The position numbers were made by a program, and so were the translations under genes. The notes under the pieces are model-generated. The model saw only the letters and a list, made by a program, of their open reading frames with translations, had not been told where the DNA came from and ran no database searches. Positions 9,260-18,689 of a stretch of 64,000 nucleotides of DNA are shown piece after piece. This DNA is from Tuwongella immobilis. Lineage in GTDB: Bacteria; Planctomycetota; Planctomycetia; Gemmatales; Gemmataceae. Position 1 is the first letter of the stretch. Each line of letters starts with the position of its first letter. The stretch lies in contig NZ_LR593887.1 in NCBI RefSeq assembly GCF_901538355.1, forward strand, positions 1,836,920-1,900,919, read 5' to 3'.

Positions 9260-9757
9260 ATGCCACCGAGCGAAGAGGAGCCTTTGGAAGTGCGGGAGGC
9301 GTGGGATCGTCGGCCGTACTTGACGTGGGTGATTCGCGGGACGTTATTGCTGTTTGCCATGGGGATGATCGGGGTGTTGTCGATCGCGTTCTGGTTGAGT
9401 CCGTATGAAGCGGATGGTCGGCCGAAGCGAATGGCGACGCATCATCAATTGGGGCTGCCGCCGTGCAGTTTTCTGTTGGCGACGGGGAAACCCTGTCCCT
9501 CCTGCGGAATGACCACCAGTTTTAGTCTGTTGATGCATGGGGATATTCTGGGATCGGTGCAGGCAAATTGGGTTGGGACGCTGCTTGCGATCTTGGGAAT
9601 TGTGTTAACTCCATGGATGATCCTAAGCGGAATGCGGGGGCGTTGGGCTTGGGGGATTCATGATGTGGAACGGAGATTAATCTCCTTCACATTATTGTTT
9701 ATTTTGTTGGCCTTGGTGCGATGGGGGTTCGTGCTGGGCTGGCGTTGGCCGATATGA
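9260..9757 (+). CDS. DUF2752 membrane protein
   Basis: 165 residues; ATG 9260 follows GGGAGG. Three hydrophobic segments (about residues 25-47, 97-118, 138-160). Between the first two lies GLPPCSFLLATGKPCPSCG, the conserved core of DUF2752 with paired cysteines (CPSCGMT). The family is an inner-membrane protein of unknown function widely found in Planctomycetes and Bacteroidetes. It is followed after 22 bases by a lipoprotein gene and may be cotranscribed with it. Confidence 0.85.
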   Translation: MPPSEEEPLEVREAWDRRPYLTWVIRGTLLLFAMGMIGVLSIAFWLSPYEADGRPKRMATHHQLGLPPCSFLLATGKPCPSCGMTTSFSLLMHGDILGSVQANWVGTLLAILGIVLTPWMILSGMRGRWAWGIHDVERRLISFTLLFILLALVRWGFVLGWRWPI

Positions 9758-9779
9758 CGTAATCTTTGGGGGGGACGCC

Positions 9780-10457
9780 ATGATCCGGAAGTGGACGGTA
9801 CGCGGGCTGTTATTGATGGCGGTGATGGTGGTGACCTTGGGGTGTAATCCCCTGGCGGCGTCGCTATTTCTGCTCAATGGCACGGATTCCAAGACACCGG
9901 CGGAGTATCCCCTGGAGGCGAAAGATAAGCGGAGCGAAATCAAAGTCTTGGTACTCTGCCATTATCCGGGGAACATTCCGGAAGAGTTTATTGGCGTGGA
10001 GCGGATGTTGGCAATGCAGTTTTCAAACGCATTGCAGACCTTTGGCGCGGCAGAAAAAATGGTGATTGCCACCGTGCCCGCCAGCAAGTTGGAAAAATAT
10101 CAAAACGATACTCCCGATTGGCAAACCAAGCACCCCACCGAATTGGGCCGACGATTTGAAGCGGATTATGTGATTGATCTGCATATTAAATCGATGAGTC
10201 TGTATGAATATGGCTCACGGCATTTGTATCGCGGTCGCACGCTGATTGGGGTCGAAGCCTACAAGGTGGGCGAGGAAGTTGAATTGGATCCGGGCTATAC
10301 CTCGGAATACACCTGCGAATATCCGGAAGGGCACACGCCGGACGCCAGCGATATGCCGCCTTCAAAATTCCGAGCGGCGTTCTTGAAACGGATTGCCACG
10401 GATTTGTCCTGGAAGTTTGTGCCGCACACCACGTCGGCCCGCTTCCACCGCGATTGA
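9780..10457 (+). CDS. Conserved lipoprotein
   Basis: 225 residues. Residues 1-22 form a lipoprotein signal with lipobox VTLGC (Cys 22). The mature part (EIKVLVLCHYPGNIPEEFIG, then LGRRFEADYVIDLHIKSMSLYE) resembles a planctomycete lipoprotein family in which the beta-rich core looks like a domain for binding a partner in the envelope. No enzyme motif. It lies between DUF2752 and the nuo cluster; the gap of 153 bases to nuoI suggests separate transcription. Confidence 0.75.
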   Translation: MIRKWTVRGLLLMAVMVVTLGCNPLAASLFLLNGTDSKTPAEYPLEAKDKRSEIKVLVLCHYPGNIPEEFIGVERMLAMQFSNALQTFGAAEKMVIATVPASKLEKYQNDTPDWQTKHPTELGRRFEADYVIDLHIKSMSLYEYGSRHLYRGRTLIGVEAYKVGEEVELDPGYTSEYTCEYPEGHTPDASDMPPSKFRAAFLKRIATDLSWKFVPHTTSARFHRD

Positions 10458-10610
10458 TCGCTGGCAGATCGACCGAAATGACGCTTGTCGTTCGCGCATC
10501 CCAATTCGGGGAGAGATTCCCGGATTGGGATGCTTGCGTTGGGGTTCGCTCATCGGCTATGATGCAACCCGGTCGCAGACCTGACGATAAGCTCGGGGGT
10601 TGAGAGCGTC

Positions 10611-11183
10611 ATGCGCGGATGGCTTCGCAACATTCGATTGGCGATTGGCACGATTGGGCAGGGGATGTTCATTACCCTGTGGTATTTCGTGCAGACATTT
10701 CGCCGACGCACATTTACCGAACACTTTGAATATCCGGAATATCCGGTGCCGGTGAAGCCCCGCTATCGTGGGTTCCATCGCTTTGATCTGACTGCGTGCA
10801 TTGGCTGTGATAAATGTGCGCGTGCCTGCCCGGTCGATTGCATCTACATCGACAAAGAGAAGAATCCGGTCGGCAAAGGGTTCCGCGTCACCGGCTTCAA
10901 AATCGATTACACCAAGTGCATGTTCTGTGCCCTGTGTGTTGATCCCTGCCCGGCAGATTGCATCTTCATGGGGTCGACATTCGATCAATCCTGTTATTCT
11001 CGGGATGGCTGCATCATCGACTATGCCAAGCTGCCGCTGGAGGTGGCCTGGGGCGAGACGACGCTGAATCCCACTGCCGTGGCGGAATCCAAACGGGTGA
11101 CATTGCCAGTCTGGGTGAAACCGCCCGATCCACCCGCCGCCCCGAAATCCACGGATGCGGCCAAACCCGGGGAATCTGCCTAA
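10611..11183 (+). CDS. nuoI: NADH-quinone oxidoreductase subunit I
   Basis: 190 residues. Two complete 4Fe-4S ligand sets are present: CIGCDKCARACP near residue 63 and CMFCALCVDPCP near residue 103, the N6a/N6b clusters of complex I. These pass electrons towards NuoB. The C-terminal tail (about residues 160-190) is Pro/Ala/Lys-rich. It is the first gene of a nuo cluster with order I-A-(AhpD-like)-B-C-D, unlike the common A-to-N order; genes for E, F, G, H and J-N are not in this window. Start ATG 10611; ribosome site weak. Confidence 0.95.
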   Translation: MRGWLRNIRLAIGTIGQGMFITLWYFVQTFRRRTFTEHFEYPEYPVPVKPRYRGFHRFDLTACIGCDKCARACPVDCIYIDKEKNPVGKGFRVTGFKIDYTKCMFCALCVDPCPADCIFMGSTFDQSCYSRDGCIIDYAKLPLEVAWGETTLNPTAVAESKRVTLPVWVKPPDPPAAPKSTDAAKPGESA

Positions 11184-11210
11184 GTCGTTGACTGCAAAGG
11201 ACGTGCGAGC

Positions 11211-11747
11211 ATGACCGGTTTGGTCGTCTTTCTGCTGGTATTTCTCGTGGTTGGGGCCGCCTTTCTTGCGGTTAATCTGCTGGTGGGGCGACTCATTCGC
11301 CCGGCGAATCCCAACCCGGAAAAAGAGGCCATCTACGAATGTGGTGAGCCGAGCATCGGCCCAGCGTGGATTCAGTTCGATCTGCGATTTTACGTCGTGG
11401 CACTCCTGTTTGTCGTCTTCGACGTGGAAATGGCGTTCTTTTTCCCCTGGGCAGTCGTATTCGGTCAAATGACGCGCTTGCAGCATGGCGAATCGATGCC
11501 CGTGGGCGAATCGCTGGTGGCGGCACCCGAGATTGCCTCGCAAATTGCGTGGATCGCGTTTGTGGAAATTTTGTTCTTTTTCGGTGTGCTGCTGCTCGGC
11601 TTTGCGTATCTGTGGAAGCGGGGCGATTTGGATTGGGTGCGCTCGCTGGCGGCCCAAGCGCCGGTGACTCCCGCAGCGACCACGCTGCCCACAACCCCCG
11701 CAATGGCCAATACGCTTGAAGTCGCTTCCTCTCCCCGTTCCGAGTGA
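11211..11747 (+). CDS. nuoA: NADH-quinone oxidoreductase subunit A
   Basis: 178 residues, three membrane helices (about 5-27, 62-84, 105-130) and the family segment YECGEPSIGPAWIQFDLRFY with the loop at the quinone site, followed by FVVFDVEMAFFFPWA. A roughly 45-residue Pro/Ala/Thr-rich C-terminal extension is longer than in typical NuoA (about 120-150 residues). ATG 11211 follows AAAGGA. Twenty-seven bases after nuoI. Confidence 0.93.
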   Translation: MTGLVVFLLVFLVVGAAFLAVNLLVGRLIRPANPNPEKEAIYECGEPSIGPAWIQFDLRFYVVALLFVVFDVEMAFFFPWAVVFGQMTRLQHGESMPVGESLVAAPEIASQIAWIAFVEILFFFGVLLLGFAYLWKRGDLDWVRSLAAQAPVTPAATTLPTTPAMANTLEVASSPRSE

Positions 11748-11748
11748 G

Positions 11749-12072
11749 ATGCCCATGTACGACATGAAAAATATGGAGAAATTGAAGACCATCACGCAGA
11801 ATGCTCCCGAAAGCATGAAGGCGTTTTGGGCATTCAACTCCGCCGCTTGCGCCGATGGGGCGATTCCCAAGAAGTACAAAGAGCTGATGGCGATTGCGAT
11901 TGCCGTCACCACGCAATGCCCGTACTGCATCGAAATTCATACTGCCGATGCCCGGAAAGCCGGCGCGACCGATGCCGAAATTGCCGAGGCGATTGTCGTG
12001 GCCATGGCGCTGCGGGCCGGTGGCGCGCTCACGCACGGATCGCATTGTTTCCATGCTGCATCCAACGGGTGA
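11749..12072 (+). CDS. AhpD/carboxymuconolactone decarboxylase-family protein within the nuo operon
   Basis: 107 residues. The motif TQCPYCIEIHTADA (CxxCxxxH) is the catalytic set of AhpD-type peroxidase-reducing proteins, where the two cysteines carry out thiol-disulfide exchange. ATG 11749 begins two bases after the nuoA stop; ATG 11755 is an equally possible start. It sits between nuoA and nuoB with short gaps, so it is cotranscribed with complex I genes. This suggests a redox-protection or assembly role at complex I, which is inference; the family also includes stand-alone gamma-CMD enzymes. Confidence 0.9.
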   Translation: MPMYDMKNMEKLKTITQNAPESMKAFWAFNSAACADGAIPKKYKELMAIAIAVTTQCPYCIEIHTADARKAGATDAEIAEAIVVAMALRAGGALTHGSHCFHAASNG

Positions 12073-12093
12073 TTCGCGGAAAGGAGGTCGGCC

Positions 12094-12708
12094 ATGGGCG
12101 TTCTCGAAGGGCGATTCGAAGAAAGCGTGATGACCACCACGCTGGAACAAGCGATCAATTGGGCCCGTGAATCGAGCCTGTGGCCGATGACCTTCGGTTT
12201 GGCCTGCTGCGCAATCGAAATGATGGCCACTGGGGCGAGTCGCTACGATATCGATCGCTTCGGCGCGGGTGCTTTCCGAGCCACGCCGCGACAAGCGGAT
12301 TTGATGATTGTTGCCGGCACGGTCAATCACAAAATGGCCAGCCGCGTGCAGCGATTGTACCATCAGATGCCCGATCCAAAGTTCGTCATCGCCATGGGGG
12401 CATGCACCTGCGGCGGTGGTCCGTATTACAAGTACGGCTATAACGTGGTGAAGGGCGTCGATTTGGTGGTGCCGGTGGATGTGTATGTGCCCGGCTGCCC
12501 GCCCCGTCCCGAGGCGTTGCTTGAAGGGTTGATGCGCGTGCAAGACAAAGTGCGGGCCATGCACGAACTGACCCGCGGCCAACCCATCGGCGAGTTAATC
12601 CCCAAACGCACCGGGGGCGTGATGCTCGCCGACGAAGTCGATACGCCAGAAAAGGCGCTCGCCTTCGCCATCCGCAATAAAGAACAAGCGAAACCCAGCA
12701 AGGCATGA
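12094..12708 (+). CDS. nuoB: NADH-quinone oxidoreductase subunit B
   Basis: 204 residues; ATG 12094 follows AGGAGG. Cluster N2 ligands are visible in [19 protein letters not shown] and [11 protein letters not shown]. The protein receives electrons from NuoI and hands them to quinone. The C-terminal 40 residues beyond the core are family-variable. An internal ATG at 12130 (MTTTLEQA) would also start a viable protein but the upstream site is stronger. Confidence 0.96.
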   Translation: MGVLEGRFEESVMTTTLEQAINWARESSLWPMTFGLACCAIEMMATGASRYDIDRFGAGAFRATPRQADLMIVAGTVNHKMASRVQRLYHQMPDPKFVIAMGACTCGGGPYYKYGYNVVKGVDLVVPVDVYVPGCPPRPEALLEGLMRVQDKVRAMHELTRGQPIGELIPKRTGGVMLADEVDTPEKALAFAIRNKEQAKPSKA

Positions 12709-12729
12709 CCCCGCCAGGGAGCCGGTTTG

Positions 12730-13260
12730 ATGACGCCTGCCGATATCATTCAACGCCTGGAAACGCTGCTGCCCAGTGCGATTGTCTCCAAGAAACTCGA
12801 TGCGGTCGATCCCTGGGTGGCACTGGATCTCGGGCAATTCCACGCTACCATGCAGCGGCTGCGGGATGAGCCGGAATTCGATTTCTCGATTCTGAATTGC
12901 GTCTCCGGCGTGGATTATCTCGAACCCGACGCCAAAAAAGCCCCCAAAGCCGGCTTCGAACCGCATCTGGAAGTGGTCTACCATCTCTCCAGTTTTCGCC
13001 ATCGCCATCGGCTGACCGTGAAGTTGATCTTGCCCCGCTGGAAGAACGATCAACCGGGACAATTGCCGGAAGTGCCCACCGTCTGCGATTTGTGGCGGAC
13101 TGCGGATTGGCACGAGCGCGAGGTCTTCGACCTGTGCGGCGTGCAATTTCTGGGCCACCCCGACTTGCAGCGCATTTTGCTGGCCGAGGATTGGGAAGGC
13201 TATCCGCTCCGCAAAGATTACGTGTACCCGCAAGAATATCACGGCATTCGCTGCCGATAG
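12730..13260 (+). CDS. nuoC: NADH-quinone oxidoreductase subunit C
   Basis: 176 residues from ATG 12730 (site CAGGGAG). The C-terminal signature HEREVFDLCGVQFLGHPDL followed by GYPLRKDY is diagnostic of the 30-kDa subunit. It forms the peripheral-arm scaffold with NuoD. It is a separate gene here rather than fused to NuoD. Twenty-one bases after nuoB. Confidence 0.95.
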   Translation: MTPADIIQRLETLLPSAIVSKKLDAVDPWVALDLGQFHATMQRLRDEPEFDFSILNCVSGVDYLEPDAKKAPKAGFEPHLEVVYHLSSFRHRHRLTVKLILPRWKNDQPGQLPEVPTVCDLWRTADWHEREVFDLCGVQFLGHPDLQRILLAEDWEGYPLRKDYVYPQEYHGIRCR

Positions 13261-13288
13261 TCGCATTCGCTCTCGGAGACTCGACACC

Positions 13289-14479
13289 ATGAATCAGCCG
13301 ATTTCCGTCGAACCGATGACGGTGGAATTCGACGTTCGCACGGATGAAATGCTGGTCAACATGGGCCCGCAGCACCCCAGCACCCACGGCGTGTTGCGGC
13401 TGGTCCTGCGCACCGACGGCGAGGTCATCTCCGAAGTGACCCCGCACTTGGGCTATCTGCACCGATGCGCCGAAAAAGTCGGCGAAAATGTCACGCCCAT
13501 TCAGTTCATCCCCTATACCGACCGCATGGATTACCTGGCCGGGATGAACATGAATCTCGGCTATTCCTTGGCCGTCGAAAAACTTTGCGGCATGGTCATC
13601 CCCGAGAAGGCGCAAGTCATTCGGGTGATTATCTCCGAACTCAACCGAATCGCCAGTCACCTCGTCGGCATGGGGGCATACGGCCTCGATTTGGGCAGTT
13701 TTAGCCCGTTTTTGTACGCATTCCGCGAACGGGAACAGATTCTCGACCTGTTCGAGGAAGTCTGCGGCGCTCGGCTGACCTACAGCTACCTGACCATCGG
13801 CGGGGCCCACGATGACCTGCCAGCCGGCTGGCTGGAACGCGTGCAAAAGTTCATCGGCTCCTTCCGCCCCCGCATCGCCGAATATCACGCCCTGCTAACC
13901 AACAACCATATTTTCGTCAAGCGGACGGCCGGCATCGGCGTTCTATCCCGCGAGATGGCGCTCAGTTACGGTTGCACTGGCCCGATGCTGCGTGCGTCGC
14001 TGGATCGCACCAAGGGCGACCCCGACTGGGACTTGCGCAAAATCGAGCCGTATTGCGGATACGAAACCTACGAATTCGATGTGCCACTGCCGCCGTTTGA
14101 GAATGCACCATCGGGGACCGTGATCGGCGACTGCTGGCACCGATTTTATGTCCGCATGTTGGAGGTGGTGCAAAGCCTGCGCATCATCGAGCAAGCGATC
14201 GACCGTTACCCCAAGGCCGCTGGCAGCCACCGCATCGAGCCACCGCGCACACTCACGCCCGGCGAATGCTACGTCGAAACCGAATGCCCGCGAGGGCAAA
14301 TGGGCTTCTACGTCGTCGGCCGCCCCAACAAAGACGCCGTCCCCCTGCGAGTGCGTGCCCGCTCGTCGAGCTTCAGCAATCTCAGCGTCACCAGCGACCT
14401 CTGCCGAGGCTGCCTCATCGCCGACATCCCCGCCATCATCGGCAGCATCGACATCGTCATGGGCGAAATTGATCGGTAG
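13289..14479 (+). CDS. nuoD: NADH-quinone oxidoreductase subunit D
   Basis: 396 residues. N-terminal region NMGPQHPSTHGVLRLVL and HLGYLHRCAEK are the conserved 49-kDa subunit motifs lining the quinone pocket (His and Tyr equivalents). The C-terminus SDLCRGCLIADIPAIIGSID and DIVMGEIDR is also canonical. Last gene of the visible cluster; downstream genes are unrelated. Confidence 0.97.
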   Translation: MNQPISVEPMTVEFDVRTDEMLVNMGPQHPSTHGVLRLVLRTDGEVISEVTPHLGYLHRCAEKVGENVTPIQFIPYTDRMDYLAGMNMNLGYSLAVEKLCGMVIPEKAQVIRVIISELNRIASHLVGMGAYGLDLGSFSPFLYAFREREQILDLFEEVCGARLTYSYLTIGGAHDDLPAGWLERVQKFIGSFRPRIAEYHALLTNNHIFVKRTAGIGVLSREMALSYGCTGPMLRASLDRTKGDPDWDLRKIEPYCGYETYEFDVPLPPFENAPSGTVIGDCWHRFYVRMLEVVQSLRIIEQAIDRYPKAAGSHRIEPPRTLTPGECYVETECPRGQMGFYVVGRPNKDAVPLRVRARSSSFSNLSVTSDLCRGCLIADIPAIIGSIDIVMGEIDR

Positions 14480-14571
14480 GCTGTTTGGCCGGGGCCTGGG
14501 TGGGTTGGATCGGCAATTGCACCGCAGCTTGGGGGCGAGATTTGCTTCCCCGACTGCGAAGCGGACCTGGC

Positions 14572-15075
14572 ATGTTCGAGACTGTTTATGTCCTCAATCA
14601 TTTCTGGGATGGGCCGCGGGAAGGTGTTGCCGATTTCCTGGGCTGTCCGCATGTCTTTGTCTCCGAGTGGGATTCCACCATCGACGATTTCGGAGATGCG
14701 TTTCTTCTGAAACCGCTCAGTCCGGAGACGTTCCGTCTGGTGATGGAGGAAGCGGCGATTTGCCAGCGATGGAAGCAGGCGGTCGATCAAGGGCTGACAA
14801 CCTTCGATACGCACCCGCCAGACCCCGACGATCGAGTCCGATTGGACAAATTGCGACGACTCCTGCACAAGCCACTGACGGTCGATCCGGCACGAGCGAA
14901 GCAGTCATTTCCATTTCGGAGTTGGATTGATCCGCTGCCGGGGGCGGTTGACATCAGTACGGTTTTTCGACGAGGTGCGTCGTTCCGATGGTTTAAGTCC
15001 CCGAAACGATGGCAGGATTGGGAGCTTCCGGGCTTGGAAGTGCAATGGTTAACCGCGCAGCCCGAAGGGAGATGA
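14572..15075 (+). CDS. Conserved hypothetical protein (WDGPREGVADF type)
   Basis: 167 residues from ATG 14572. Begins MFETVYVLNHFWDGPREGVA and has no signal peptide. The first half looks like a small alpha/beta domain; HFWDGPREGVADF with FVSEWDST and FLLKPLSPETF is a pattern I associate with a paralogous cytoplasmic family in Gemmataceae, without known function. The frame is open back to 14485 but the good protein-like part begins here. Confidence 0.7.
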   Translation: MFETVYVLNHFWDGPREGVADFLGCPHVFVSEWDSTIDDFGDAFLLKPLSPETFRLVMEEAAICQRWKQAVDQGLTTFDTHPPDPDDRVRLDKLRRLLHKPLTVDPARAKQSFPFRSWIDPLPGAVDISTVFRRGASFRWFKSPKRWQDWELPGLEVQWLTAQPEGR

Positions 15076-15195
15076 TCCCCGAGCCGGGACTTTGGTTGAC
15101 TGTGATCCTTGGCAGTTCCCTGTGGCGAATTTCCGTGGCGAATCCCTGTGGCGAATCCCAAGTCGGACGCCTTGTCTCCGATGCGGATGGTGTGA

Positions 15196-16527
15196 ATGGT
15201 TGGGAATCTCATGACTGCGATCGCCTATCCGGACTGCCAGGCAATTTCACCGAACGGCCAATTCTCGCTCGAAGCCCGATCGCCGGAGAATGGAACCATC
15301 CGACCGCAGCAGCGGCCGAAACGTTCGAGACAACGGACGTTTGCCTCGCAAGATCGATGTCATCAACGCGGGTTCCGCTACCAGCTTCTCGACAATTCGC
15401 ACAATGGTGAAGTTCTTTGGGAGCGGTGGCAGGAGCGATTCGAGAACTCGCCGCATGAGGTGGTCGTTTCCGATGACGGTTGGTCGATTCTGCGAACGCA
15501 TGGATTCTCGCCGGAACTGATCGTTGTCTCGCCGGATGGCGAGGATGTCATTCGCGTGCGGATCGACGGGCCGGATCGCGGAGATGCCGCTGCGGAAGTT
15601 CAGAATCCCGAACAACCGCTAGGTCAGGGGACTCGGTACCGTTGGTGTGCGGATCATCTGGTGTTCTCGACCGCAGGGCTGTACTGGACGGAACATTCCT
15701 GGCGGTGCTTCTTCACCCTGCACCCGACAAACTACTTCGTGTGGCGTCCGTATTGGGGCCAACGCTTGGTGCTCGATTTGACGAATGCCTTTTTGATCGA
15801 CGAGCAAGCACAGGCGAATCCGACGCTTCAGAATGCCATTCGGCAGGCCGAGATTTTGTCGGCGACGCATCACCTTGCGTCACTCGCGGGGCAGACATCG
15901 GAGATTCAGCGGTTGTTGGATCGGAATCGGGATGATTCGGAAGTTGAGAATAATTGCCGATTGTCGGATAGTCTGAAACGGGCCACGGGTGCCATTCATT
16001 TGATTGGCGTCCATCGGGTGGCAGCGTGCGTGCCGCTGCTGCGCTGGTTGGAAACGATCGATGCGGGGCGCTACTCGACAGGTTCGACGGCGATGGGGGA
16101 GAATTGGTGGGTTGAGGTCCAGTCGTTTCGGCCAATCCTCCACCACGCGCTTCGGCTCCTCGGCGAAGAGCCGCAAGGGTATGCAGCCCATCACTTTACT
16201 CAAGATCGGGTGCGATTCCCAATGCCCGAGTGCGTCGAGAACCGACGGGGGCGGGCCGCTTCATTGAATCCCAGCATGAACGCGGAGCAAGTCCTTCAAC
16301 GGCTTGGATCGCCGGACCATGTCCGACGGGAATCCTACCCAGTCGGAAAATTCTATCAATGGCGTGAATACTGGGAGTATGATTTCCATGTCGATGGGCG
16401 GTGGGAGACGCTGCGAATCGTTTGGGAGCAGCAGGGCCACAGTGGACGGATCGATCGTTTGGACGTGATGCCATCGCCCTGGCTGAATTCCGACGAGCGA
16501 GTGATGCAAATTCTGGGATTCGGTTGA
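15196..16527 (+). CDS. Hypothetical protein with C-terminal SmpA-like segment
   Basis: 443 residues from ATG 15196 (ATG 15211 also possible; neither has a strong site). The first 200 residues look like a beta-rich, non-catalytic domain with many aromatic residues (LYWTEHSWRCFFTLHPTNYF). The last 90 residues contain LNPSMNAEQVLQRLGSPDHV, resembling the small outer-membrane-protein-assembly (SmpA/BamE-like) fold. No signal peptide, so cytoplasmic or atypical. Function unknown. Confidence 0.65.
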   Translation: MVGNLMTAIAYPDCQAISPNGQFSLEARSPENGTIRPQQRPKRSRQRTFASQDRCHQRGFRYQLLDNSHNGEVLWERWQERFENSPHEVVVSDDGWSILRTHGFSPELIVVSPDGEDVIRVRIDGPDRGDAAAEVQNPEQPLGQGTRYRWCADHLVFSTAGLYWTEHSWRCFFTLHPTNYFVWRPYWGQRLVLDLTNAFLIDEQAQANPTLQNAIRQAEILSATHHLASLAGQTSEIQRLLDRNRDDSEVENNCRLSDSLKRATGAIHLIGVHRVAACVPLLRWLETIDAGRYSTGSTAMGENWWVEVQSFRPILHHALRLLGEEPQGYAAHHFTQDRVRFPMPECVENRRGRAASLNPSMNAEQVLQRLGSPDHVRRESYPVGKFYQWREYWEYDFHVDGRWETLRIVWEQQGHSGRIDRLDVMPSPWLNSDERVMQILGFG

Positions 16528-16718
16528 GCGATTCGCATGGTGAGAGGCTTCGAGTCGATAGAGTTTCGCCAGATTGACAGGAATTGGGGCGGATTTTTGG
16601 CGGTGCGATCCCTTCAGACGCTTTGCAACCGATACGATTCCCATAACCCGAGCGGATCGGGCACTCATGATGGAGCACAAATCCATGGATGGATTGGCAA
16701 GGATTGCGAGGTACGGTG

Positions 16719-17300
16719 ATGGTCTCGACATCGTCTGTGGTAGGGCAAGTCCACCAATCGAGTGGCATTCGTAACCTGTTGGTGGCAATGGGGATGGGCA
16801 TGATCTTGGCCTGCCCGACAGATCTTCGTGCGGAGCCGAAACCCGCCTCGGCTGGCATGGTGGCGACGGTGCCGGCCGCCACTGACGCGGGGCGAATCCC
16901 ATCCACCCGTTCGGAAGAGGCGTTGATCCGAGTGATTCGGACTCGGATGGTGATTCTGGAATTGGAGCAAGCCCAAGATACCCGCGAAGAACGCATCAAT
17001 CGTCTTTGGTTTGCGGATGATTATCGAGCATTGTCGCGGGCCTGGGGCGATTACGAACGCCGAGTCCGCCAGTTGCGGGAAGAAGTCGCCGATGATCCAG
17101 TGTTATACCACCAGTTGAACCGCATCGCTCGCTTCGCCGGGGACATTCGTTCCATCTACAACGAAGGGCGGTTGGTGGATTCCAAAATCGGGTTCGGCAG
17201 TCGATATTTCTTCTTCGAATCGACGATGAATCCCCGCGCATTGGAGATTCACCGACTCAAAGAACGACTCACCGACGCCCATCTGCAATTCGCGCGCTGA
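16719..17300 (+). CDS. Secreted helical protein, paralogue A
   Basis: 193 residues; ATG 16719 follows GAGG at seven bases. Signal peptide roughly residues 1-35. The mature part is alpha-helical, with RALSRAWGDYERRVRQLREE near residue 110, followed by DDPVLYHQLNRIARFAGDIR. The order and spacing of these features match the next gene (17438), so the two are tandem paralogues. No catalytic motif. Confidence 0.65.
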   Translation: MVSTSSVVGQVHQSSGIRNLLVAMGMGMILACPTDLRAEPKPASAGMVATVPAATDAGRIPSTRSEEALIRVIRTRMVILELEQAQDTREERINRLWFADDYRALSRAWGDYERRVRQLREEVADDPVLYHQLNRIARFAGDIRSIYNEGRLVDSKIGFGSRYFFFESTMNPRALEIHRLKERLTDAHLQFAR

Positions 17301-17437
17301 TCCGATTTCGCAAAATTGTTCGATACCACTGTCATTACCGCCGCCACCCCCGCGTATCTCCATGGGTGGGGGAGAACGACTCCCACGATGTCAGGCGATG
17401 TGTCGTGTGTCGAACCATTCGATCGAGGATGCAGCGT

Positions 17438-17983
17438 ATGATGCCGGATCTGCGACGACTGATGCAATGGCTGATGGTGCTGGCGGTGCTGGTTGGTGGC
17501 TTGGGCGTGGGCACGCTCCGAGCCGATTCAGTGGTCCAGCCCGCTCCGATGTCGCTGGAATCGGGTGTGTCGAATTCCGTTCCCTCGCAGGTGACCGAAC
17601 AAGAACTGCAAGCCATTTTGGAGAAGTTGGACACCGCCGAAGAGGAGCGCAACGATTGGACGCGGGGGATTTTGTTGCCCTGGGATCGGTCAGCGCACGG
17701 TCGGGCTTGGAAAGCCTATCGGGAACAGCTCCTCAAACTTCGGAATCAGTATTACTTCGACAAGCGACTCCGCAAAGTGTTGGATCAGATGCGGACGACC
17801 GCAGCCACGATTGAGGCGTTGTACATCTCAGGAGGATCGCCCAACGTCACGGTCGTCGTGACGACGGCGGGCGGGGTGGTCTCCATGGAAGAGACGGATC
17901 GGGAACGAGCCATCGTGCTGCAAATTCAGGAGTTGGGACGATTGCGCGAGCAAGTTTTGCCCCAACCGCCATCGAATCGGTGA
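17438..17983 (+). CDS. Secreted helical protein, paralogue B
   Basis: 181 residues from ATG 17438 (or 17441), with GAGG ten bases before. Signal peptide about residues 1-35 (LMQWLMVLAVLVGGLGVG). The helical core HGRAWKAYREQLLKLRNQY then FDKRLRKVLDQMRTTAATIE aligns by eye with the previous gene. The C-terminal third (NVTVVVTTAGGVVSM) is Thr/Val-rich and differs. Periplasmic role unknown. Confidence 0.65.
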   Translation: MMPDLRRLMQWLMVLAVLVGGLGVGTLRADSVVQPAPMSLESGVSNSVPSQVTEQELQAILEKLDTAEEERNDWTRGILLPWDRSAHGRAWKAYREQLLKLRNQYYFDKRLRKVLDQMRTTAATIEALYISGGSPNVTVVVTTAGGVVSMEETDRERAIVLQIQELGRLREQVLPQPPSNR

Positions 17984-18032
17984 GTTCTGAGGTGGGATGT
18001 TTGATCGAGTGTGATGCAAGCCGTTGGGCCGC

Positions 18033-18689
18033 TTAGCTTTCGGGGCGGTACCAACGGTTTTTGGTCTTCGGTTTCTGCCACCAGTCGAGCATGGGTTGCG
18101 GCCAATATCGGGCCGGGAGCGGGATCGTCCAATAGGGCGGCTGCGGATGGACAATCAGCGGCAGAAGTCCTTGCGCCAAGCGGGGTTGCGGCTGGGGCAA
18201 ATGTTTGCGAAAGACGTAAATCGTCGACAGGCGATAGACGGTGTCATGGGCGATGGACGCCGGAATCGGCAGGTCAAAAGTCCGGTCGGTTTCGGCGGCC
18301 AGATGCTTCCCGATGGCCGCCAGCGCGGGATCATCGCTCTCGGTATGTTTGAATGATCCGACCTCCGCACAAACGCGGGCGAGATCGTCCACATCCACCG
18401 CACCGGGCGGACCATCGGCGAAGATCACCTCCGCGGGGGCATCGTTGGTGCCGGGAAAAAATAACGTGTTGTTCGCTTGAACGATATGGCCCCAAGTCAC
18501 GCGACCGTTGCGAATCAACGAGCGGAAATTCAGAAACAGCGTCTCCAGCAAATCGTCGGGATGATGGTATAACCATTCCGGCCGTTTCAGCCACCAAAAC
18601 GAGTAGCGATCCCAGAGCGAAATCCGCCGCGGGGCGGGGCCAAATCGCTGGGCACAATCGGCAATCCATTCATCGAACATCGGTTGCAT
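18033..18689 (-). CDS. Conserved hypothetical protein
   Basis: 218 residues; starts MQPMFDEWI or, nine bases later, MFDEWI. Contains RYSFWWLKRPEWLYHHPDDL and a Trp/Pro-rich end (LPARYWPQPMLDWWQKPK). No signal peptide or membrane segment. Composition matches the neighbourhood. The plus strand here also has an open frame but with much poorer protein character. Not recognised. Confidence 0.6.
   Translation of the reverse strand: MQPMFDEWIADCAQRFGPAPRRISLWDRYSFWWLKRPEWLYHHPDDLLETLFLNFRSLIRNGRVTWGHIVQANNTLFFPGTNDAPAEVIFADGPPGAVDVDDLARVCAEVGSFKHTESDDPALAAIGKHLAAETDRTFDLPIPASIAHDTVYRLSTIYVFRKHLPQPQPRLAQGLLPLIVHPQPPYWTIPLPARYWPQPMLDWWQKPKTKNRWYRPES

Noticed and set aside
10557-11930. 457-codon minus-strand ORF
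   Set aside because: Antisense shadow of nuoI and nuoA.
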